NCBI GenBank assembly: GCA_016198885.1
Contig: JACQHV010000081.1
Coordinates: 1-11,572, forward strand
Direction: 5' to 3'
DNA length: 11,572 nucleotides
Origin: Gammaproteobacteria bacterium
GTDB taxonomy: Bacteria; Pseudomonadota; Gammaproteobacteria; Eutrophobiales; Eutrophobiaceae
Below are positions 1-6,473 of this stretch, piece after piece. A program made the translations under genes and the position numbers. Each line of letters opens with the position of its first letter. Position 1 is the stretch's first letter. Below the pieces are notes generated by a model that was given only the letters and a program-made list of their open reading frames with translations, did not search any database and was not told the origin of the DNA.

Positions 1-70
1 CACAAGTCATAAGTTACAAGAAATTTCATACAAAACTTGTAACTTATGACTTATAACTTGTAACTTTAGG
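1..70. repeat. Degenerate heptanucleotide repeats in opposite orientations forming a hairpin
   Basis: Positions 36-63 are four consecutive 7-bp units that all fit the consensus CTTRTRA: CTTGTAA, CTTATGA, CTTATAA and CTTGTAA. A fifth, decayed unit follows at 64-70. Positions 1-20 contain the same units on the other strand, read from 20 down to 1. As a result 4-20 and 36-52 are a perfect 17-bp inverted repeat with a 15-base A/T-rich loop (21-35). The array ends directly at the ribosome binding site of sufC (AGGGTGG, 68-74). It presumably lies in the sufB-sufC gap, so its transcript would form a strong hairpin just upstream of sufC. No T-run follows, so it is not a standard intrinsic terminator. 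The left edge may continue beyond the window. Confidence 0.85.
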
Positions 71-77
71 GTGGATC

Positions 78-833
78 ATGCTCAGTGTTAAGAACCTGCA
101 TGTCCGTGTAGAAGGCAAGGACATCCTTCGCGGTCTTGATCTGAAGGTCAATGCCGGTGAAGTCCATGCCGTCATGGGTCCGAATGGCTCCGGTAAAAGT
201 ACACTCGCCAACGTTCTTGCCGGCCGCAGTGACTATGAAATTACCCAAGGGACGATAACCTATCTTGGCAAGGATCTTACGGCAATGTCTCCTGAGATAC
301 GCGCCTGTGAAGGGATCTTCCTCGCGTTTCAATATCCGGTTGAGATACCAGGGGTAAATAATATTTACATGCTCAAGGCCGCATTGAATGCCATACGCAC
401 ATACCAGGGCAAATCCAAGCTTGATGCTATTGAGTTTCTCGCCCTGGTCAGTGAAAAATTGAAACTCGTCAGAATGAAGGATGATTTGCTTAATCGATCG
501 GTAAATGAAGGTTTCTCTGGCGGCGAGAAAAAGCGCAATGAAATTTTTCAAATGGCAGTTCTCGAACCCAGACTTGCAATCCTGGATGAAACAGACTCCG
601 GTCTTGATATAGATGCACTGAAAATTGTAGCAGAGGGAGTAAACAGTATGCGCAGCCGTGAACGCGCAATCATTCTGGTGACGCATTATCAGCGTCTGTT
701 GAATTACATCGTTCCTGATCAGGTTCATGTGCTCTCCGATGGCAGGATCGTAAAGTCAGGGCATCGTGAACTCGCGCTGAAACTTGAGGAAAAAGGATAC
801 GAATGGGTAAAGCAGGAGGCAAGCGCGGCATGA
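78..833 (+). CDS. sufC: SufC, Fe-S cluster assembly ABC-type ATPase
   Basis: This is the cytoplasmic ATPase of the SufBCD scaffold complex; ATP binding drives the SufB-SufD rearrangement needed for cluster assembly. All ABC motifs are visible in the 251-residue protein: Walker A GPNGSGKST (34-42), Q-loop Q85 in FQYPVEIPGV, signature FSGGEKKRNEI (146-156), Walker B LAILDE (166-171), D-loop SGLDID and switch histidine H203. FQYPVEIPG and the GGEKKRNE form of the signature are typical of SufC rather than of transporters, and there is no membrane segment. The length matches the family (about 250 residues). The ATG at 78 follows AGGGTGG. The stop codon overlaps the sufD start as ATGA. sufB is expected just outside the window on the left. 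Confidence 0.97.
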   Translation: MLSVKNLHVRVEGKDILRGLDLKVNAGEVHAVMGPNGSGKSTLANVLAGRSDYEITQGTITYLGKDLTAMSPEIRACEGIFLAFQYPVEIPGVNNIYMLKAALNAIRTYQGKSKLDAIEFLALVSEKLKLVRMKDDLLNRSVNEGFSGGEKKRNEIFQMAVLEPRLAILDETDSGLDIDALKIVAEGVNSMRSRERAIILVTHYQRLLNYIVPDQVHVLSDGRIVKSGHRELALKLEEKGYEWVKQEASAA

Positions 834-2158
834 ATATCACACCGGTTGAATCCTATCTCTCAGCCTTTACACAACTGGAAGGTAAGTTTATCGCGCCCTG
901 GTTTTCAGAAAGACGCAGGGCGGCACTCGATAACTTTCAACAAAACGGTTTTCCGACATCTCGGCAGGAAAACTGGAAATATACGGATGTACGTCCAATC
1001 GCCAAGCGTGAATTTAATCTGGCCAAAAAAGAAAAAAACGGCATGTCTAGTGATCAAATTGACAGGATACGTTGGGGTCTTGACTGCCAGGAATTGATCT
1101 TCATTAACGGCCATTTTTCCTCTTCAAATTCACGCATAAACAACCTGCTTGACGGTGTTATTCTTGAATCACTTGTAACTGCCGCTGACAGCAGAACAGA
1201 TATAGTACAGAATCATCTGGGTAACTATGCAGATTATTCAATCGGATCATTTACAGCATTGAATACCGCATTTTTGCACGATGGTGCCCTGGTTTATATT
1301 CCGGAGAATACAGTTATTGACAAACCAATCTGCATCTTTTATCTCAGTGCTGCAACCAAACAACCATTTATCACTCACCCGCGCAACCTGATTATCCTCG
1401 GCGCAAACGCACAGGCCACGGTAATCGAAAGCTACATCGGCACTGAGAATACCGATTATTTCACCAACACTGTAACAGAGGTGATCATCCACGCAGGCGC
1501 AAAACTCGAACATTACAAAATACAACAGGAAAATGGCCAGAGTTTTCATATCGGCAGTTTTATTGCACACCAGGAGAAAAACAGCCGGCTTGAGTCACAC
1601 TCCATATCATTGGGCGGCAGACTGGTGCGTAACGATTTGATTTCCAATCTCACTCAAGCGGGTGCTGAAGTCACGTTGAATGGTTTATATATGGCAAGAA
1701 ACAGGCAGCATGTGGACAATCACACGCTCATTAATCATCTGGAACCACATACCCGCAGCGAGGAATATTATCGCGGCGTACTGGATGATCATGCGCGAGG
1801 TGTATTTAATGGCAAGGTCATCGTGCATAAGGACGCACAAAAGACTGATGCTCATCAGTCCAACGCCAATCTCCTCCTGTCTGATAATGCCGAGGCTGAT
1901 ACCAAGCCTGAACTCGAGATCTATGCTGATGATGTCAAGTGCAGCCATGGTGCAACCGTCGGTCAGTTGGATAAACAGATGTTGTTTTATCTGCGTTCAC
2001 GGGCGATAGAAGAAGAAAAGGCGCGCAGTCTGCTGACCTATGCCTTTGCAGAAGACGTGATCAAGCGGATTAAGTTCGCGCCGATACGGAAACAACTGGA
2101 AGATCTTGTCATCGGACGATTGCCGGATGCCGCACTCATCCGGGAGTTTGTCACATGA
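830..2158 (+). CDS. sufD: SufD, Fe-S cluster assembly scaffold subunit
   Basis: SufD pairs with SufB and SufC in the cytoplasmic scaffold on which Fe-S clusters are built. The C-terminal core is clear: a KTDAHQSN motif followed by KCSHGATVG, with Cys371 and His373, the conserved histidine region important in SufD, then the closing helical segment LLTYAFAEDVIKRI. The product is 442 residues with the start chosen here, close to the usual 420-450. A longer reading from ATG 803 would add nine residues and overlap sufC by 31 bp. ATG 830 is preferred because AGGAGG (814-819) lies 10 nt upstream and the start overlaps the sufC stop as ATGA, implying translational coupling. Its position between sufC and sufS favours SufD over SufB. 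Confidence 0.95.
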   Translation: MNITPVESYLSAFTQLEGKFIAPWFSERRRAALDNFQQNGFPTSRQENWKYTDVRPIAKREFNLAKKEKNGMSSDQIDRIRWGLDCQELIFINGHFSSSNSRINNLLDGVILESLVTAADSRTDIVQNHLGNYADYSIGSFTALNTAFLHDGALVYIPENTVIDKPICIFYLSAATKQPFITHPRNLIILGANAQATVIESYIGTENTDYFTNTVTEVIIHAGAKLEHYKIQQENGQSFHIGSFIAHQEKNSRLESHSISLGGRLVRNDLISNLTQAGAEVTLNGLYMARNRQHVDNHTLINHLEPHTRSEEYYRGVLDDHARGVFNGKVIVHKDAQKTDAHQSNANLLLSDNAEADTKPELEIYADDVKCSHGATVGQLDKQMLFYLRSRAIEEEKARSLLTYAFAEDVIKRIKFAPIRKQLEDLVIGRLPDAALIREFVT

Positions 2159-3417
2159 ACAGAAAAAATATTGCACCGGAAATACCGGCTACCAAACTCA
2201 TATTTGATGTAGATGCCATACGTGCTGATTTTCCGATCCTGCGTCAGAACATTCACGGTAAACAGCTTGTATACCTGGATAATGCGGCAACGGCACAGAA
2301 ACCGGAACGGGTCATTAAAACCCTGGATAATTATTATCGTGAATACAATGCCAATATCCATCGTGGCATCCATACGCTAAGCCAGAAGGCCACAGAAGCA
2401 TATGAGAAAGCAAGGGTAAAAGTACAACACTTTATCAACGCATCTTCGGCAAAAGAAATCATCTTCGTACGCGGAACAACAGAAGGTATTAATCTGGTTG
2501 CGCAAAGTTATGGACGGACACGATTAAAGACGGGAGATGAAATCATCATCTCGGAAATGGAACACCATTCCAATATCGTGCCCTGGCAACTGCTTTGCGA
2601 ACAGACCGGTGCGGTGCTCAGGGTAATCCCGATGAATGATGACGGTGAGTTGATCATGGAGGAATTTGAAAAACTGCTCGGTAAAAAGACACGTATAGTT
2701 TCTGTGGGCCATATCTCCAATGCCCTCGGCACGATAAATCCCATTAAAAAAATTATTAAAGTGGCGCATTCCTGCAATGCAATCGTTCTCATTGACGGCG
2801 CCCAATCGGTGCCACATACAGCAATTGATGTCCAGACGCTGGATTGCGATTTTTATGCCTTTTCCGGCCATAAACTGTTCGGCCCCACAGGGATCGGCGT
2901 GTTGTATGGCAAACAATCCTTACTTGAAAATATGCCCCCGTATCATGGCGGTGGCGACATGATTAAAATGGTTACCTTCAAGAAGACTTTATATAACGAC
3001 TTGCCCTATAAATTCGAGGCTGGTACACCGCATATCAGCGGTGTCATCGGTCTGGGTGAAGCAATTGACTATGTTAATGACATCGGATTCGACACTATCG
3101 CCGCCTATGAAAATGAATTGATTGACTATGCGATCAGAGAAGCATCAGCAATAGCAGGGCTGAAACTGATAGGCACAGCCAGAGACAAGGCCAGTATCCT
3201 GTCATTCGTTATGGATAATATTCATCCTCACGATATTGGCACTGTACTTGACCATGAAGGCATTGCAATCCGCACCGGACATCACTGTGCAATGCCGGTT
3301 ATGGAACACTTTCATGTGCCGGCAACTGCGCGTGCCTCATTTGCATTTTACAACAAACGCGAAGAAGTGGATCTACTGATGACGGCTCTGGAAAAATGTA
3401 AAGAGGTATTCAAATAA
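2155..3417 (+). CDS. sufS: SufS, type II cysteine desulfurase
   Basis: This PLP enzyme converts L-cysteine to L-alanine and leaves a persulfide on an active-site cysteine, which is passed to SufU for cluster assembly. In the 420-residue protein, H137 (in EMEHHSN) would stack on PLP, D214 and Q217 (LIDGAQS) contact the cofactor, K240 (SGHK) is the Schiff-base lysine and C378 (RTGHHCA) carries the persulfide. RTGHHCA and the compact active-site loop mark the SufS/type II group rather than IscS. An N-terminal stretch about 14 residues longer than E. coli SufS precedes the DFPIL start of the fold. The start overlaps the sufD stop as ATGA, with GGGAG at 2141-2145 as ribosome binding site. Confidence 0.97.
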   Translation: MNRKNIAPEIPATKLIFDVDAIRADFPILRQNIHGKQLVYLDNAATAQKPERVIKTLDNYYREYNANIHRGIHTLSQKATEAYEKARVKVQHFINASSAKEIIFVRGTTEGINLVAQSYGRTRLKTGDEIIISEMEHHSNIVPWQLLCEQTGAVLRVIPMNDDGELIMEEFEKLLGKKTRIVSVGHISNALGTINPIKKIIKVAHSCNAIVLIDGAQSVPHTAIDVQTLDCDFYAFSGHKLFGPTGIGVLYGKQSLLENMPPYHGGGDMIKMVTFKKTLYNDLPYKFEAGTPHISGVIGLGEAIDYVNDIGFDTIAAYENELIDYAIREASAIAGLKLIGTARDKASILSFVMDNIHPHDIGTVLDHEGIAIRTGHHCAMPVMEHFHVPATARASFAFYNKREEVDLLMTALEKCKEVFK

Positions 3418-3872
3418 TGTTTGATCTGAAAGATCTCTATCAGGAAGTCATTGTTGATCATAATCGCAGCCCGCGTAATTTTGGCAAGATGGATAATGCC
3501 GACAGGGTTGCAGAAGGTTTTAACCCGATATGCGGTGACCGGCTGAATCTTTATTTGAAACTGGATAATAACCGGATAGCCGATGTCAGTTTTGATGGCA
3601 GCGGATGTGCCATCTCGACTGCCTCTGCCTCACTGATGACAGACGAATTAAAAGGAAAATCCATTGTCGAGGCAGAAACAATGTTTAATGATTTTCACCG
3701 GATGTTGACCGACGATAAACCTCATGACATGAAACAGATAGAACAACTTGGCAAACTGGCAGTACTGCTTGGTGTTAAACATTATCCAACGCGGGTAAAG
3801 TGCGCTACCCTCTGCTGGCATACCCTGCATTCCGCCATTGAAGGTAAAAAAACTCCCGTCTCGACTGAATAA
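3417..3872 (+). CDS. sufU: SufU, zinc-dependent sulfur acceptor of the SUF pathway
   Basis: SufU-family proteins take the persulfide sulfur from SufS and hand it to the SufBCD scaffold. The 151-residue protein shows C39-G-D41, C64 in GSGCAIS and C129 in KCATLCW, the positions that bind Zn in Bacillus SufU. About 20 extra residues lie between C64 and C129 (including the TDDKPHD stretch). That insertion separates SufU from IscU, and the LPPVK motif of IscU is absent. A further cysteine, C133, stands where many SufU proteins have alanine (CATLAW). The start overlaps the sufS stop as TAATG, so the two are likely coupled. No sufE is present in the window, which fits SufU being the SufS partner. 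An IscU-like scaffold role is the less likely alternative. Confidence 0.93.
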   Translation: MFDLKDLYQEVIVDHNRSPRNFGKMDNADRVAEGFNPICGDRLNLYLKLDNNRIADVSFDGSGCAISTASASLMTDELKGKSIVEAETMFNDFHRMLTDDKPHDMKQIEQLGKLAVLLGVKHYPTRVKCATLCWHTLHSAIEGKKTPVSTE

Positions 3873-3874
3873 TT

Positions 3875-4429
3875 ATGTATACAAACGAAGAAATTATACT
3901 AGAGCGCGACTGTGAAGCCATATTGATCCCTTCCGGAGCTCATGTCCTTTTGCTGAAAGGCAGTGTGGTATCAATCACCCAGGCATTGGGCAGCTCTTAT
4001 ACTGTCAATATCGATGGCAATCTGGCGCGTATTGCTGACAAGGATGCGGATGCGCTGGGTTTTGAAGTAGAAATGAGCAGTAAACCCGATGTCAATAAGT
4101 CAACGGGCGGAGGCAATGTGGATGAATCCCTGATCTGGGATCAGATGAGGACCTGTTATGACCCTGAAATCCCCATTAATATCGTTGATCTGGGCCTGAT
4201 TTATCGTTGTCAGATTACCCCTGTTGAAAATTGGGGAAATAAAGTTGACATTCTCATGACGCTTACCGCGCCAGGTTGCGGTATGGGTCAATTTCTGGCC
4301 GAGGATGTACGCAGCAAGGTAGCCGCTGTGCCAAATGTCACAGCGGTCAATGTTGAATTGACTTTTGACCCGCCCTGGGATCAGAGCATGATGTCGGAAG
4401 CAGCCAAAATCGAGACCGGCCTTTATTAG
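3875..4429 (+). CDS. sufT: SufT, long-form MIP18/DUF59 Fe-S maturation protein
   Basis: SufT-type proteins carry a MIP18/DUF59 domain and assist Fe-S protein maturation. Residues 1-75 form an N-terminal region with the family pattern ERDCEAILIPSG, LGSSYTV and ADKDADALGF. This region is found in the long SUF-linked form and is missing from short DUF59 proteins. Residues 85-184 are the DUF59 domain, with CYDPEIP (C94, D96, E98), the VDLGLIY strand, TAPGCGM with conserved C135, and the closing DPPWDQSMMSEAAK. The length (184) fits the long family. The gene begins 2 bp after the sufU stop with no clear Shine-Dalgarno sequence, so its translation probably depends on ribosomes finishing sufU. Confidence 0.92.
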   Translation: MYTNEEIILERDCEAILIPSGAHVLLLKGSVVSITQALGSSYTVNIDGNLARIADKDADALGFEVEMSSKPDVNKSTGGGNVDESLIWDQMRTCYDPEIPINIVDLGLIYRCQITPVENWGNKVDILMTLTAPGCGMGQFLAEDVRSKVAAVPNVTAVNVELTFDPPWDQSMMSEAAKIETGLY

Positions 4430-4440
4430 GCATACAACGA

Positions 4441-4779
4441 ATGTCGGACTGGATCGACGTAGCGCCAGAAGCTGAATTCGGGCCTGGACAAGCCCGGCTT
4501 GTTGAAGCAGATGACGTAATGATCGCTGTGCTCAACCTGAACGGTGAATATTATGCTTTTGAAGATGTATGTAGCCATGATGGTTCACCTCTTCTGGGCT
4601 GCGGACTGGGTACTGAAAAGCTTATTGATGGTGATCAGATTATCTGTCCCAGACACGGCGCACGTTTTTGTATAAGGACCGGGGCTGCCTTGACACCACC
4701 GGCTTTTGAACCAATTGCCTGTTTCCCGGTACGCATTGCAAACAGCATGGTACAGACCCGTGATGATCGCTGGGATTAA
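4441..4779 (+). CDS. Rieske [2Fe-2S] ferredoxin-like protein in the SUF operon
   Basis: This is a small soluble 112-residue protein with a Rieske fold and no membrane anchor or signal peptide. The ligands are C44-x-H46 (VCSHDGSPL) and C69-x2-H72 (CPRHGARF), a two-Cys, two-His [2Fe-2S] site. Such proteins resemble the ferredoxin components of ring-hydroxylating dioxygenases, but no oxygenase gene lies nearby. The gap between the two ligand pairs is 22 residues, more than the 15-17 usual for Rieske ferredoxins; the extra stretch (LGCGLGTEK) holds C54. C77 follows the second box. The gene starts 11 bp after sufT with only a weak AGG (4428-4430) ahead of it. It is probably the last gene of the SUF transcript and may be an electron donor to, or a client of, the pathway; its partner is unknown. 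Confidence 0.88.
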   Translation: MSDWIDVAPEAEFGPGQARLVEADDVMIAVLNLNGEYYAFEDVCSHDGSPLLGCGLGTEKLIDGDQIICPRHGARFCIRTGAALTPPAFEPIACFPVRIANSMVQTRDDRWD

Positions 4780-4832
4780 CAGAATTCCTCACTCTATTAA
4801 TTTATCCGGTTTGAACTCCTGCTATAGTTCTC

Positions 4833-4848
4833 CCTTATTGCAATAAGG
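4833..4848. promoter_or_regulatory. Perfect 16-bp palindrome, possible operator
   Basis: CCTTATTGCAATAAGG is its own exact reverse complement with no central spacer. It lies in the Rieske-ndk gap, centred about 40 bp upstream of the proposed ndk -10 box. The lack of a loop and of a T-run speaks against a terminator, so a binding site for a dimeric regulator is the better guess. I do not recognise it as a Fur, Fnr, LexA or IscR site. Confidence 0.45.
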
Positions 4849-4857
4849 ATCTGTCAC

Positions 4858-4885
4858 TTTACGCAAGGGCGTAAGTACGTATAAT
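4858..4885 (+). promoter_or_regulatory. Candidate sigma-70 promoter for ndk
   Basis: TATAAT at 4880-4885 is a perfect -10 box. TTTACG at 4858-4863, 16 bp upstream, is a partial -35 box (4 of 6 matches to TTGACA). Transcription would start near 4892 and leave an untranslated leader of about 37 nt before the ndk start at 4929. The leader carries GGAG at 4917-4920, 8 nt before the ATG. This would separate ndk-rlmN-pilF-rodZ from the SUF operon. Confidence 0.5.
4859..4874. repeat. Inverted repeat over the -35/spacer of the ndk promoter
   Basis: TTACGC (4859-4864) and GCGTAA (4869-4874) are exact 6-bp inverted arms around AAGG. They cover most of the -35 hexamer and half of the spacer of the proposed ndk promoter, a classic place for a repressor operator. 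The arms are short and the pairing could be chance. Confidence 0.35.
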
Positions 4886-4928
4886 CGCGCGTTTAATAAT
4901 TTTTATAACCTTTTCCGGAGATTGGTGA

Positions 4929-5375
4929 ATGGCAATCGAACAGACCCTGTCTATAATCAAACCAGATGCCGTTGCAAAGGGTGTTATTGGTGAGATCTAT
5001 TCACGGTTTGAGAAAAACGGTCTGAATATCATTGCCACCAGGATGCTGCATATGACCAGAAAACAGGCCGAGGCATTTTATGCTGTTCATCGTGAACGGC
5101 CATTCTTCAACAAGCTGGTTGAGTTCATGATTTCCGGTCCGGTCATGGTACAGGTCCTGGAAGGGGATGAAGCTATCACCAAATATCGTGAATTGATGGG
5201 CGCGACCAACCCAAAATTTGCGGCGCCAGGTACAATACGTTATGACTATGCATCTGATACCGGGAACAATGACGTCCATGAAAATGCAGTGCATGGATCG
5301 GACAGCCAGGAAACTGCCCGTGTGGAAATTGACTTTTTCTTTAAACGAGAGGAAATTTGTCCAAGAACCAGGTAA
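4929..5375 (+). CDS. ndk: Nucleoside diphosphate kinase with duplicated active-site segment
   Basis: Ndk moves the gamma phosphate of ATP to other nucleoside diphosphates through a phosphohistidine, balancing cellular (d)NTP pools in the cytoplasm. Seen here: the N-terminal TLSIIKPDAV signature (K11), the RPFF substrate region (R57-F60), SGPVM (69-73), GATNP (91-95), GTIR (101-104) and the catalytic-site motif NAVHGSDS with H122. The protein is 148 residues; typical bacterial Ndk such as that of E. coli is 143, with the catalytic histidine at 117. The five extra residues are NDVHE (114-118), directly followed by NAVHG (119-123). This looks like a tandem copy of the catalytic segment and gives two histidines, H117 and H122. 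The start is supported by GGAG 8 nt upstream. rlmN follows after 6 bp. Confidence 0.96.
   Translation: MAIEQTLSIIKPDAVAKGVIGEIYSRFEKNGLNIIATRMLHMTRKQAEAFYAVHRERPFFNKLVEFMISGPVMVQVLEGDEAITKYRELMGATNPKFAAPGTIRYDYASDTGNNDVHENAVHGSDSQETARVEIDFFFKREEICPRTR
5268..5297 (+). repeat. 15-bp in-frame imperfect tandem repeat inside ndk
   Basis: Unit 1 (5268-5282) encodes NDVHE and unit 2 (5283-5297) encodes NAVHG. The two 15-bp units match at 11 of 15 positions and are adjacent and in frame. Removing one unit gives 143 residues, the usual Ndk length. Confidence 0.7.
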
Positions 5376-5381
5376 TGAAAT

Positions 5382-6473
5382 ATGAACAAGCACGTTAATT
5401 TGCTTGATCTGGATCGACAATCCATGGAGGTTTTTTTCACCGATATGGGGGAGAAATCCTTTCGTGCCTCACAAGTCCTGAAATGGATTCATCAACAGGG
5501 CGTCATTGAATTTGATGGTATGACCAACCTGAGTTTATCCCTGCGAAAGAAACTTTCTGAAACAGCCTGCATAACACCTCCTGAAATTGTATCGGAGCAT
5601 ATTTCAAATGATGGTACGCTTAAATGGCTGCTTCGTGTCGACAGTAATAACTGTATTGAGACGGTATTTATCCCTGAAAAAGAAAGAGGCACGCTATGTG
5701 TTTCTTCCCAGGTTGGTTGTCCCCTGGACTGCAGTTTTTGCGCGACTGCAAAACAAGGTTTCAATCGCAACCTGACAGTTGCCGAAATCATCGGTCAGGT
5801 CTGGGTGGCGAATAATGCACTGGGCCGCTATCAGAAGAAAGAGCGCATAATTTCGAATGTTGTAATGATGGGAATGGGAGAGCCTCTGTTGAACTTTGAC
5901 AATGTCATCAAGGCCATGAATTTGATGATGGATGACCTGGCGTATGGACTATCACGTAAACGTGTTACCCTAAGCACTGCCGGTGTTGTCCCCGGAATAG
6001 AAAAACTCGGCAATGTCAGCAATGTGAGTCTTGCCGTGTCTCTGCATGCAACAAATGATAAATTGCGTGATGAGCTTGTGCCGTTAAACAAGAAGTATCC
6101 TATTGATCAATTGATTGCAGCAAGCAGGCAATACTCAAAAACGCAATCCGGTGACCCAATCACCTTTGAATATGTCATGCTGGATGGCATCAATGACAGT
6201 GAAAAAGACGCCCATGAGCTTGCAGAATTATTGAAGGACTTTCCTGCAAAAGTAAATCTGATCCCGTTTAACACGTTTCCCGGTACTGAATATCAACGTT
6301 CAAAAACGGAAAGAATTGATCGCTTCAGATACATTCTTGTTAATGCCGGCATACTGACCATGACACGAAAAACAAGGGGTGAAGATATCGATGCCGCCTG
6401 TGGCCAATTGGTGGGTAAAGTTCTGTCCCGTGCAAAAAGAAATAAAGTTAATAATATGGGAAACAGAATATGA
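5382..6473 (+). CDS. rlmN: RlmN, dual-specificity 23S rRNA/tRNA adenine-C2 methyltransferase
   Basis: RlmN is a radical SAM enzyme that methylates C2 of A2503 in 23S rRNA and of A37 in a subset of tRNAs, tuning ribosome function and fidelity. In the 363-residue protein the [4Fe-4S] ligands are C113-x3-C117-x2-C120 (CPLDCSFC). C106, seven residues before, and C340 (RGEDIDAACGQL) match the two catalytic cysteines (118 and 355 in E. coli). MGMGEPL and STAGVVPGI are SAM-domain signatures, and the N-terminal part (SFRASQVLKWIHQQG) is the accessory RNA-binding domain. The size is normal for the family. The gene starts 6 bp after ndk with a short AGG (5370-5372), and its stop overlaps the next start as ATGA. 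Confidence 0.97.
   Translation: MNKHVNLLDLDRQSMEVFFTDMGEKSFRASQVLKWIHQQGVIEFDGMTNLSLSLRKKLSETACITPPEIVSEHISNDGTLKWLLRVDSNNCIETVFIPEKERGTLCVSSQVGCPLDCSFCATAKQGFNRNLTVAEIIGQVWVANNALGRYQKKERIISNVVMMGMGEPLLNFDNVIKAMNLMMDDLAYGLSRKRVTLSTAGVVPGIEKLGNVSNVSLAVSLHATNDKLRDELVPLNKKYPIDQLIAASRQYSKTQSGDPITFEYVMLDGINDSEKDAHELAELLKDFPAKVNLIPFNTFPGTEYQRSKTERIDRFRYILVNAGILTMTRKTRGEDIDAACGQLVGKVLSRAKRNKVNNMGNRI

Noticed and set aside
66..728. 220-codon open frame on the minus strand
   Set aside because: It lies wholly opposite sufC, whose motifs are all intact. The translation shows no recognisable domain, and no ribosome binding site was seen. It is a codon-usage shadow.
803..829. Upstream ATG giving SufD nine more residues
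   Set aside because: It overlaps sufC by 31 bp, and the added residues (MGKAGGKRG) simply read through the AGGAGG ribosome binding site that fits ATG 830.
2524..2916. 130-codon minus-strand open frame within sufS
   Set aside because: It is fully antisense to a conserved enzyme and has no recognisable protein features.
4811..4828. TTGAAC and TATAGT as a promoter pair upstream of ndk
   Set aside because: The two boxes are only 6 bp apart, far from the 16-18 bp needed for sigma-70.
4833..4848. Intrinsic terminator for the SUF operon
   Set aside because: The palindrome is short, has no loop and is not followed by a T-run, so an operator is a better reading.
5001..5420. 139-codon minus-strand open frame across ndk/rlmN
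   Set aside because: It is antisense to ndk, with no start signal or known domain.
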